A stretch of 51,650 bases of DNA, from positions 1 to 51,650 of the IMG/VR virus record IMGVR_UViG_3300004154_000015. One strand, 5' to 3'. Positions 40,570 through 47,583 of the stretch are shown here, in pieces (the first letter of the stretch is position 1; each line of letters starts with the position of its first letter). Made by a program: the position numbers and the translations under genes. Source of the DNA: a virus. The notes beneath the pieces are model-generated. The model made no database searches, was not told the DNA's origin, and was given only the letters and a program-made list of their open reading frames with translations.

Positions 40570-41565
40570 TTGAATGTTCTCGATCTCTTCTCAGGCATCG
40601 GCGGATTCTCTCTCGGTCTCGAAGCCGCAGGAATGCGAACCGCCGCTTTTTGCGAGGTTGAACCTTATTGCCGCGCCGTCTTGCGAAAGCACTGGCCGGA
40701 CGTGCCGATCCACAAGGACGTGCGCGCGCTCGACGGCGGGCAATACAGGGGCGCAGTCGAGCTTGTTTGCGGGGGATACCCTTGCCAGCCCTTCAGCATG
40801 GCAGGACGAAGGCGTGGCGAGGAAGATGAAAGACATCTCTGGCCGGAGATGTATCGCCTTGTTCGAGAGATCAGGCCGCGATGGGTCGTTGCCGAAAATG
40901 TTGCTGGACATATTAGCCTCGGCTTCGACGAAGTTGCCTCATCGTTGGAAGCTGAAGGCTTCACCGTCTGGCCGTTTATTGTTCCAGCTTGCGCCGTTGG
41001 CGCGCCGCACAGACGAGACCGCGTGTGGATTGTGGGCCATGCCCAACACAATGGACCATCTTCCGCAGCGGTCGCCGGAAGCACTCTTGCATCAAGCCCA
41101 GACAACGCGGAAAGGACGCACGAGGCCGGCCAATCTATGGGAGCAAGTCAATCCAACGACGATGGCCTTATGGCCAACGCCGGATGTTCGGGGATTCACG
41201 AACGATGGGGCGCTCCTCATGCTGAAGGAGAAATGCCACAGCCGCGAAGAATGGGCGGCGATGGCTTATCGGTCAGGATCGGCGCAGAAGCAGAAGCTTT
41301 GGCCGACGCCAAACGCCAGCGATTGTCGAGACAGGGGGAATCTGAGCCATCCTGTTGTGCAGCGCCGCGCTGCCAAGGGGAAGCAGCTTGGCTTGAGCAT
41401 GGTCGTGTCGGAGAGCAGTGGTCAATTGAACCCAACGTGGGTCGAGTGGCTCATGGGATTCCCAACCGAGTGGAGCGTTTGCGCGCCCTCGGCAATGCCG
41501 TCGTACCGCAAATCCCGTTCCTCATCGGGCAAGCCATTTTGCGATACGAGCAGGAGATGAGCTGA
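40570..41565 (+). CDS. cytosine-C5 DNA methyltransferase (Dcm-type), 331 aa
   Basis: Motif I is LDLFSGIGG at about residues 4-12; the catalytic PCQ is 71-73 (GGYPCQPFS); ENV is 109-111; RRDRVWIV and the C-terminal LGNAVVPQI are present. It uses a TTG start at 40570; a stop lies just upstream in this frame, so no earlier start exists. The spacing from AGGGG to this TTG is only 1-2 bases. The target region (about 165-280) is the same DNA that encodes the second frame. It overlaps the next gene by one base. Confidence 0.9.
   Translation: MNVLDLFSGIGGFSLGLEAAGMRTAAFCEVEPYCRAVLRKHWPDVPIHKDVRALDGGQYRGAVELVCGGYPCQPFSMAGRRRGEEDERHLWPEMYRLVREIRPRWVVAENVAGHISLGFDEVASSLEAEGFTVWPFIVPACAVGAPHRRDRVWIVGHAQHNGPSSAAVAGSTLASSPDNAERTHEAGQSMGASQSNDDGLMANAGCSGIHERWGAPHAEGEMPQPRRMGGDGLSVRIGAEAEALADAKRQRLSRQGESEPSCCAAPRCQGEAAWLEHGRVGEQWSIEPNVGRVAHGIPNRVERLRALGNAVVPQIPFLIGQAILRYEQEMS
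40574..41560 (+). CDS. overprinted protein in second frame of the methyltransferase gene, 328 aa
   Basis: A 328-codon frame, open over almost the same span as the methyltransferase, begins with ATG at 40574, six bases after AGGGG, the better-placed start. The product contains LLFQLAP, two copies of a WPTP unit (LWPTPDVRGF and LWPTPNASDC) and LNPTWVEWLMGFPTEW, which I recognise from phage proteins that also occur as stand-alone genes annotated as DNA methyltransferase-associated. Real dual coding is therefore likely. Exact activity unknown; it may help DNA modification or binding. Confidence 0.6.
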   Translation: MFSISSQASADSLSVSKPQECEPPLFARLNLIAAPSCESTGRTCRSTRTCARSTAGNTGAQSSLFAGDTLASPSAWQDEGVARKMKDISGRRCIALFERSGRDGSLPKMLLDILASASTKLPHRWKLKASPSGRLLFQLAPLARRTDETACGLWAMPNTMDHLPQRSPEALLHQAQTTRKGRTRPANLWEQVNPTTMALWPTPDVRGFTNDGALLMLKEKCHSREEWAAMAYRSGSAQKQKLWPTPNASDCRDRGNLSHPVVQRRAAKGKQLGLSMVVSESSGQLNPTWVEWLMGFPTEWSVCAPSAMPSYRKSRSSSGKPFCDTSRR

Positions 41566-41819
41566 TGCACTATCAGCGTTTCTTCGCACTGTGTACTCAT
41601 CTTGATGGCAATCGTATCGTTCCTTCCAATATAGACCCCATAGCAAGTTTACCGCTTGGGGAAGCCAGTGACTTATGCTGTCGCGACTCTTCAGGAAAGG
41701 GTCGCGTTAGCGAAGAGTCCTTTCAGAAGATTCGTTCCTTCCGCAAGAAAATGGCGGAATGGGATCGCGATTACGGCTGGGTTGGCTCCAAGGATTATCA
41801 GGGGAGCCGCCCCAAATGA
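41565..41819 (+). CDS. unknown protein, 84 aa
   Basis: Starts in a TGATG overlap with the methyltransferase stop. A C-terminal part WDRDYGWVGSKDYQGSRPK follows a basic helix. It overlaps the start of the replication protein by four bases. Unknown; kept because its overlaps link both neighbours. Confidence 0.55.
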   Translation: MHYQRFFALCTHLDGNRIVPSNIDPIASLPLGEASDLCCRDSSGKGRVSEESFQKIRSFRKKMAEWDRDYGWVGSKDYQGSRPK

Positions 41820-42865
41820 AATTATCCTACCCATGGAGCAAATTCTATTGGAGCGACTGGGAAAACGACCCAGCGCTTCGCGTGTGTTCGCTTAACGCAC
41901 AAGGCCTTTGGATGCGGCTTCTGTGCATCGCGGCAAGATCCATCCCGACCGGGTTCATAGTCATAGCTGGACGACCTTGCTCCTCTACGGACATCGCTCT
42001 TTTGACCGGTGTTGCCGAACAGGAGGTTGAAAGGCTGCTTGATGAGCTTTCCCGAAACGGTGTTTTTTCCCGCGATGTTAAAGGTCGCATTTTTTGCAGG
42101 CGCATGGTGCGCGACACACACATACGAGCCAGATTGCGCAAGAATGGCGCGAAAGGAGGGCAGAGCAGCTATTTGAATCAGAAAGGCATTTTTGCGCCGG
42201 ACGAGCAAACGTCCGAGCAAGGCTCCGAGCAGGAGTCCGAGCCTAAGAAACAAGAGTCAGAAATTCAGAAAAGAATAACCCCCGAAAGCCCCCCTGTGGT
42301 TTTTGACGGCAACGCTGGAGGTGCGTCTTCCGTCGAAAAACGAGGCAGGCCGAAAGCCGTTGTCAGCAACCTTCCGCAGGATTGGTCTTTGCCTGACGAA
42401 TGGCGCGAGACAGCGCTTGAGCGAAATTGGGCAAGCGGGGCAATCAGCAAGCAGGCCGTGAAGTTCAAACAGTATTTTGGATTTGGCAAAGGCAGCGACA
42501 TTCGTCGCAGCGAAAAAGGCTGGCGACAAACGTGGCTCAATTGGCTAGATCGAGCGTTGAAGATTGATCCTAACGCGGCAACCTTTGGTCAAGCGGATAG
42601 CCCAGCAGTGCCTACAAGCTATCCGCCCTTGCCGGAACCCGTGCGCCAAAAATTGCAAGGGCATTTTGTCTTCAACGAAAGTTTCGTTCAGCGATGGTTG
42701 TCGCCTTGTCTCATTGACCTTGAGGCAGGCCGCATCATCGCGCCCTCACGTTTTCACGCCGACTATCTGGAAGGTCGTCATGGAGCGGCGCTGGAACACG
42801 CGCTGGGCCGCCTCCTTACTTTCACCGTCTCCCAAGACATACATACACAGGAAGGCAAGAAATGA
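41816..42865 (+). CDS. phage replication initiator-like protein, 349 aa
   Basis: The N-terminus (PWSKFYWSDWENDPALRVCSLNAQGLWMRLLCIA) is a winged-helix-like domain common in phage replication proteins (DUF1376-like). A charged linker (about 145-190) and a C-terminal VQRWLSPCLIDLEAGRIIAPSRFHADYL, resembling DnaA domain I-type helicase-recruiting segments, follow. Start 41816 overlaps the previous gene. It probably binds the phage origin and recruits host DnaB. Confidence 0.7.
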   Translation: MKLSYPWSKFYWSDWENDPALRVCSLNAQGLWMRLLCIAARSIPTGFIVIAGRPCSSTDIALLTGVAEQEVERLLDELSRNGVFSRDVKGRIFCRRMVRDTHIRARLRKNGAKGGQSSYLNQKGIFAPDEQTSEQGSEQESEPKKQESEIQKRITPESPPVVFDGNAGGASSVEKRGRPKAVVSNLPQDWSLPDEWRETALERNWASGAISKQAVKFKQYFGFGKGSDIRRSEKGWRQTWLNWLDRALKIDPNAATFGQADSPAVPTSYPPLPEPVRQKLQGHFVFNESFVQRWLSPCLIDLEAGRIIAPSRFHADYLEGRHGAALEHALGRLLTFTVSQDIHTQEGKK

Positions 42866-42990
42866 TGGAAAAACAGCCATTCTTGGCAAAATATCTTTCC
42901 ATAATCAACGAAACGGAAAGGTTGATTTGTCATAATAATCACGACACCGAAAAAGTGTCCTGTGGGTCACGGGCGGTGGCTCATGGCTAA
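42862..42990 (+). CDS. possible small protein, 42 aa
   Basis: An ATGATG start at 42862 overlaps the preceding TGA, with GGAAGG-like bases just upstream, and the frame stops at 42988-42990 after 42 codons (MMEKQPFLAKYLSIINETE...). Translational coupling is possible. No domain is visible; it may be unexpressed. Confidence 0.35.
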   Translation: MMEKQPFLAKYLSIINETERLICHNNHDTEKVSCGSRAVAHG

Positions 42991-43468
42991 AAGGCGCAAG
43001 GCAAAAAGAGGGTTGCCCGTGCGCTTGGGAGAGCGAGCAACAATGGAGCTTCGGACACATTGCGGGGGCGTGATAACGGAAGTCATAGATCGGGATTTGC
43101 GCGGCAACCCGTATATGATTTGTGACCGCGTGCGCATTGAGTGTGCGTTGGATTATTATTTTTGGGATGGGCGTCTGACACCTAGCGAATATGAGGCGGG
43201 GCTAAAGTTTCGTCGCGCTTATCAACGCGCCGTGCTGAGGATCAAGGTTGAAGATCCCGCATCGGGCGGCGCGTATGATCCTGAAATGGCCATGTTGATC
43301 GTGCCCATTAGCGAAGAGGTTTTGCGCGCAGCTTATGGAGAGCTGTCGGACGCGCAAAAGAAAATCGTGATCGACGTGTGCGGTCATAACAAGTATGCGG
43401 GCACAACAGACCGCGTCCAAACACTACATCGCGGCCTTGAAAAACTGGCGACGTTGTGGCGGCTTTAA
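42983..43468 (+). CDS. late-gene regulator-like protein (DUF6456-like), 161 aa
   Basis: Basic start (MAKRRKAKRGLPVRLGERA) followed by a helical region and a C-terminal pattern (YRAVLRIKVEDPASGG..., ISEEVLRAAYGELSDAQKKIVIDVCG, LHRGLEKLATLWRL) like the DUF6456-type proteins seen in alphaproteobacterial phages before the late genes. The promoter-terminator pair right downstream suggests the antitermination role of lambda Q, but this is inferred. ATG at 42983; a GTG 21 bases upstream is possible. Confidence 0.55.
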   Translation: MAKRRKAKRGLPVRLGERATMELRTHCGGVITEVIDRDLRGNPYMICDRVRIECALDYYFWDGRLTPSEYEAGLKFRRAYQRAVLRIKVEDPASGGAYDPEMAMLIVPISEEVLRAAYGELSDAQKKIVIDVCGHNKYAGTTDRVQTLHRGLEKLATLWRL

Positions 43469-43497
43469 TTTTCTTCACATTCCGACAAAAAAAGTTC

Positions 43498-43526
43498 TTG
43501 ACGATCCCACGTTGGAGGGGTAGCAA
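43498..43526 (+). promoter_or_regulatory. candidate late promoter (pR'-like)
   Basis: TTGACG (43498-43503), 17 bases, TAGCAA (43521-43526). It follows the putative late regulator gene, and transcription would meet the terminator at 43557-43587 within about 55 bases. The next gene starts at 43799; the remaining gap (43588-43798) shows no gene. Confidence 0.6.
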
Positions 43527-43556
43527 TTGTGTATCGTTGCGAGACGTGGATCAAAG

Positions 43557-43587
43557 GCCGCCGAAAGATTTTTCAGGCGGCTTTTTT
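43557..43587 (+). terminator. intrinsic terminator just after the late promoter
   Basis: GCCGCC (43557-43562) pairs with GGCGGC (43576-43581), the loop partly closed by GAAA/TTTTC, followed by six T (43582-43587). A short promoter-proximal RNA of about 50 bases would be the default product, with read-through needing antitermination. Confidence 0.8.
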
Positions 43588-43798
43588 GTTGGACTTTTTA
43601 CCTGTCCCCGCACTCGTCCACAAAGCTGCAACGTCCTGATCTTCAAGGTACTTCCAGCCCGAAAACCTATGCGGGCGGGCGTAGCGCGGGACATCTCTAG
43701 CGTTGGCATAGAAAAAGGGTGGACACTTTTCCAAGCGTGGACAGGTGGACAGCGTCCTTTCGTCCACCCGTAGTGGACAGCCAGAAAGTTGGGACTCC

Positions 43799-44425
43799 AT
43801 GGACACGAAACTCCCACGCATGGCGGAGCGGATTGAGTTTTGGCCCACAACAAAACTTCTGCCTTACGAAAAGAATCCGCGCCTTCACAGCGACGAGCAA
43901 ATCAGCCAGATCGCCGCGAGCTTTATCCGCTTTGGCATGGTGATGCCAATTCTTGTCGATAGCACGGCGGGCGTGATTGCTGGGCACGGGCGGCTTGAAG
44001 CAGCCAAGCTCGTGGGTCTCAAGAAAGTTCCCGTTGTCATTCTCGATGGGTTGAGCGAGGAAGAAAAAAGCGCCTACGTCATCGCCGACAACAAGCTGGC
44101 CGAGAATGCGACATGGGATAAGGAACTTTTGGGCGAGCATGTCGAAGTCCTTATGGCCAAGGATTTTGATATGGGCGTTATCGGTTTTTCTAAAGACGAA
44201 ATTGAGCGGCTTTTAAACGAAGCTCAAGACGATTTAAGCGACGGGTTCGACGGTGGAGAAGCCAACGAACATCAAGAAGAGTCCGACACGCAATGTGTGG
44301 TTGGCTCCTACCGTCTCCCCATCTCCCGCGATGATTATCTGCGCTGGCACGATTCCATTCGCGACGCCGTTGGTTTTGAGAAAGATGCCATCAAAAAAGA
44401 AATTCGGAGGCGGTTGAAGCTATGA
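43799..44425 (+). CDS. ParB-like N-terminal domain protein, 208 aa
   Basis: The ParB/sulfiredoxin-type fold, here with FWPTTKLLPYEKNPRLHSDEQ, ASFIRFGMVMPILVD, VIAGHGRLEAAKLVGLKKVPVV and YVIADNKLAENATWD, matches the phage ParB-like family that precedes terminases in many phages. CTP-binding and nuclease activities have been shown for various members. I choose the ATG at 43799. It overlaps the next gene by four bases. Confidence 0.85.
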   Translation: MDTKLPRMAERIEFWPTTKLLPYEKNPRLHSDEQISQIAASFIRFGMVMPILVDSTAGVIAGHGRLEAAKLVGLKKVPVVILDGLSEEEKSAYVIADNKLAENATWDKELLGEHVEVLMAKDFDMGVIGFSKDEIERLLNEAQDDLSDGFDGGEANEHQEESDTQCVVGSYRLPISRDDYLRWHDSIRDAVGFEKDAIKKEIRRRLKL

Positions 44426-45924
44426 TCGAACTCGTTCCGATTACCGACGTGCGCCCCAGCACCTACAATCCCCGCAAGTCTGATCCCATTCGCCTCAAGA
44501 TTATCGAACTATCCCTTCGCAAACTGGGCTGGCTTCTCCCCATTTATGCCGACAAAGACGGCGAAATCCTTTCCGGCCATCAACGGCACCTTGTCGCGAC
44601 GCGCATGGGCATGAAGGAAGTGCCTGTCTGTTACATCCCGCGCATGACACTGGAAGAGCGTAAAGCCATTAACGTTGCGTTCAATCGCGGTACCAACGAC
44701 ATGCAAAACTCGGATGCGCCTGACACGCTGAAGCAGGCGCTTGAGCAGTGCAACGTTTTTGACATCGCCGCCGAGCTGCCCGATCAAACGGATGGCTGCC
44801 CTTGTTTGAATGTCGAGAAAGTTCCCCTCGCGCCGCTCTTAAAAGCCAACAAGGGCCGTTGGGTTCCGTATGCCCGTAACCTCGCGCAAATGCTTCGCAA
44901 GCGAGGCATTCAAATGCCGATCATTGCGACCCGCGATCACAAAATCATCAACGGCATCGGGCGGCTGGAACTGGCGGCGGATCGCGGTGAAAGCCACGTC
45001 TCGGTGGTTTGGATTACGGACACGCAGGCCGAACTAGCACAAGCCATGTTGAACTTTCTCAGCATGGATTTCGACATCCACACCCGTTATGCCGACTTGC
45101 TCCGTTACAATTCTTTCCGGCGCGTCCGACGTGTGCGCTCCGAATTAGGCTGGGGTTTCATCTTTGCCCATTACAAGAAAACCGCTGTCAAAGAATATGA
45201 CGTGACCGAGCCGAAGAACGCCGAACACTGGAAGCGGCTTTATGGGACTTCGGTGGTGGATTTTGGTGCAGGGCATTTGACTGAAACAAAAATCCTGCGG
45301 TCCATCGGTGTGCGCGTATCAGCCTTTGAGCCTTTTCGTATCGGTGACACGGATGAAATCGACAAGGCAGAGAGCCTGCGCGTCGCGCGCGCCTTTCTGG
45401 CGGACGTTGCGGCGGGCGTGAAATACGACTCTGTTTTTATCTCCTCGGTTCTCAATAGCGTCCCCTTCCGCGAAGACCGCGAACATATCGCCTGCCTGTG
45501 CGCCGCGCTTTGCTGCCCTAGGACGCGGCTTTATGCAGCAGCTTCCTCGCGGGCGCATTCCAACTGGCGCAACGTCGCTGGCGGCAATCAAATCTCCGAA
45601 CGTCGCCTCAAAGAATGTATATTTCGGCTGGAATATGAAGGCGGGATCACGTTGGGTGACTTTCAAGCCAAGCCGAAGGTTCAGAAGTATCATTCGCAGA
45701 AAGAGTTTTACGAACTCTTCAGTCCGTTCTTTGAGCGTGTGCAAGTCGAAGACAAAGCCAACAACGTCACAGCAATTTGCGGTAATCCGTTGCCCGTTGA
45801 CGCGAAGAAACTAAAAGCAGCTATCGCTTTTGAGTTTGATTTACCGTATCCTGATGGCAGCCGCATGGGGTTGGTTGACGAAGCCGTCGCTGCCTATGAA
45901 AAGCGGTTAGGCATGACGTTATGA
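44422..45924 (+). CDS. double ParB-like plus SAM-binding domain protein, 500 aa
   Basis: Two ParB-like parts: about 1-80 (DVRPSTYNPRKSDPIRLKIIELSLRKLG, ILSGHQRHLVATRMG) and about 140-210 (KGRWVPYARNLAQMLRKRG, IINGIGRLELAADRG). A methyltransferase-like domain starts near 275 with motif I VVDFGAGHL and an SAF-EP acidic loop. No target-base motif (NPPY or PCQ) is seen. It overlaps ParB and HAD-like genes by four bases each. DNA modification or a template-guided role in packaging is possible. Confidence 0.7.
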   Translation: MIELVPITDVRPSTYNPRKSDPIRLKIIELSLRKLGWLLPIYADKDGEILSGHQRHLVATRMGMKEVPVCYIPRMTLEERKAINVAFNRGTNDMQNSDAPDTLKQALEQCNVFDIAAELPDQTDGCPCLNVEKVPLAPLLKANKGRWVPYARNLAQMLRKRGIQMPIIATRDHKIINGIGRLELAADRGESHVSVVWITDTQAELAQAMLNFLSMDFDIHTRYADLLRYNSFRRVRRVRSELGWGFIFAHYKKTAVKEYDVTEPKNAEHWKRLYGTSVVDFGAGHLTETKILRSIGVRVSAFEPFRIGDTDEIDKAESLRVARAFLADVAAGVKYDSVFISSVLNSVPFREDREHIACLCAALCCPRTRLYAAASSRAHSNWRNVAGGNQISERRLKECIFRLEYEGGITLGDFQAKPKVQKYHSQKEFYELFSPFFERVQVEDKANNVTAICGNPLPVDAKKLKAAIAFEFDLPYPDGSRMGLVDEAVAAYEKRLGMTL

Positions 45925-46340
45925 TTATTTTGCTCGATCTGAATTTTACGCTGGTTTCAAACAGCCATGAAAAACTGAAACCCTTCGCTCGTCAGATTGA
46001 AAACGAAACTTACTCCCTCGATCTCCTTAGCCGGATTAAACACGCCACGGTCATTTTGATCACGGCGCGCCCCGCCATGCACAAGGCCGCGACACTCAAA
46101 AGCATCAAAGAAAAGACGGGTTGGAAGCCAGATGCGGCTTACTTCAACGAATGGTTCCTGTACCCACCCGCCTGCAAAAAGAAGATCCTCGAAACCTACG
46201 TTTTCCCGAAATATGGCGCGAACCCTGAAACCTATGTTGCCATCGAAAGCAACCCTTCAACCCGCGCCATGTACGAAGCCTTCGGCATCGTCGCCCTGAC
46301 CAGAGACACGGTTCTCGAAACCTTCAGCCCTAAAAACTGA
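45921..46340 (+). CDS. HAD-fold protein with altered active site, 139 aa
   Basis: LLDLNFTLV at residues 4-12 corresponds to HAD motif I (DxDxT) with the second Asp replaced by Asn8; ITARP is motif II and CKKKIL the motif III lysine area; motif IV is ESNPS. The nucleophile Asp6 is kept but the acid/base Asp is missing, so turnover should be poor or the reaction different. Members near ParB-type genes occur in other phages. Its place between two SAM-binding proteins suggests a shared pathway. Confidence 0.65.
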   Translation: MIILLDLNFTLVSNSHEKLKPFARQIENETYSLDLLSRIKHATVILITARPAMHKAATLKSIKEKTGWKPDAAYFNEWFLYPPACKKKILETYVFPKYGANPETYVAIESNPSTRAMYEAFGIVALTRDTVLETFSPKN

Positions 46341-46378
46341 TTCCCCAAAACATTTAGAAAGTGAAAGGAGGCTCTGCC

Positions 46379-47044
46379 ATGCAGATCCCGAAAGAATGGA
46401 CGTTTGCCAATAAGGACGTGGCCGAAGGATTTGAGCATCATGTTCGTGAACAATTGCCGTGGTACGATCTTCTAACTTCTGCCGTTTCCTATATTGGACG
46501 GCATTACATTCCCCAAGGCGGCCTTGTCTATGACATCGGAGCCTCGACGGGCAACATTGGCCGCGCTTTGCAATCAACATTAGACACTCGCGGGGCCGAG
46601 CTTATAGCTATCGAAGAAAGCGCAGAGATGGCTGCGCTCTATGACGGCCCCGGATCACTGGCGATCACCAATGCCTTGTCTTTCCCCTACCAGTCCTTTG
46701 ATCTAGCCATTTGCTTTCTGGTGCTGATGTTCTTCCCACCAAGCGAACGCGAAAGGTTCCTTGATCGGCTCAAAGAAAATCTACGCCCCGGTGGCGCAAT
46801 CCTTGTGGTCGATAAATGCGAGGCTGTGCAGGGCTACCCCGCCACCATCCTTTCCCGTATTGCGCTGGCCCATAAAATTGCGGCAGGCGTGAAGCCGGAG
46901 GAGATTATCGCCAAGGAACTAAGCCTGAGCGGCGTTCAAAGACCCATCGATCCCACCATCTTGGGCGACGAAGCCATTCCGTTTTTCCGCTTTGGCGAGT
47001 TCGCAGGATGGATCATCGACTACAACAGCCTGCACAGAACCTGA
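46379..47044 (+). CDS. class I SAM methyltransferase, CmoA-like, 221 aa
   Basis: Motif I VYDIGASTGNIG at residues 50-61. The N-terminus (FANKDVAEGFEHHVREQLPWYDLL) resembles CmoA, which makes carboxy-SAM for tRNA modification; the rest is a common SAM fold (FDLAICFLVLMFF). AAGGAGG eight bases upstream fixes the ATG at 46379. It may be phage DNA or tRNA modification; the true substrate is unknown. Confidence 0.7.
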   Translation: MQIPKEWTFANKDVAEGFEHHVREQLPWYDLLTSAVSYIGRHYIPQGGLVYDIGASTGNIGRALQSTLDTRGAELIAIEESAEMAALYDGPGSLAITNALSFPYQSFDLAICFLVLMFFPPSERERFLDRLKENLRPGGAILVVDKCEAVQGYPATILSRIALAHKIAAGVKPEEIIAKELSLSGVQRPIDPTILGDEAIPFFRFGEFAGWIIDYNSLHRT

Positions 47045-47052
47045 AATGAACG

Positions 47053-47583
47053 ATGGGACTTTCAATCCGAGCCTATGCCGCGCATCGGGGATGCTCGAAG
47101 AGTGCCGTGATGAAAGCCGTCTCGCGGGGGCGTATCTCACGCGACCCCGACGGCAAGATTGACCCTGTTCAAGCTGACCGCGAATGGGAGCAAAACAGTG
47201 ATCCGGGGCAAGTGGAGGCGCAAGGTGCGGAAAAACCCGCCCTACAGACGAAACTTAAAGCGAAAGCGGAAAGCGTTGCCGAAGCTTCGTCCAATGAAGG
47301 CCCGACCTATATCCAAAGCCGCGCAATCCGTGAACTGTACGTCGCACGGCTGCGGAAGATGGAATATGAGGAAAAGGCCAGCCGCCTCGTACCCCTCGAC
47401 AAGGTAACGGTTCGCTGGTTCAACCTTGCGCGGCAATTACGCGACCAGCTTATCGCCATTCCCAATCGCATTGACGCCATTCTTGCCGCCGAGGCCGACC
47501 GCTTCAAGGTCAATCAGCTTTTGACCGAGGAGATTACGCGTGTGCTCGAAGAATTCGCCAAGTCCGATCCGGCCAATCTCTGA
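47053..47583 (+). CDS. terminase small subunit (Nu1-like), 176 aa
   Basis: N-terminal HTH (RAYAAHRGCSKSAVMKAVSRGRI) like the MerR/Nu1 type, then a charged linker and a long C-terminal helix (YVARLRKMEYEEKASRLVPLDKVTVRWFNLARQLRD). It recognises the packaging site and forms a complex with the large subunit. It shares its last base with the next start. Confidence 0.85.
   Translation: MGLSIRAYAAHRGCSKSAVMKAVSRGRISRDPDGKIDPVQADREWEQNSDPGQVEAQGAEKPALQTKLKAKAESVAEASSNEGPTYIQSRAIRELYVARLRKMEYEEKASRLVPLDKVTVRWFNLARQLRDQLIAIPNRIDAILAAEADRFKVNQLLTEEITRVLEEFAKSDPANL

Noticed and set aside
42862-47044. Known thymidine hypermodification pathway
   Set aside because: No thymidylate synthase-like, hmdU kinase or glycosyltransferase gene is seen; only the ParB/SAM/HAD folds suggest modification.
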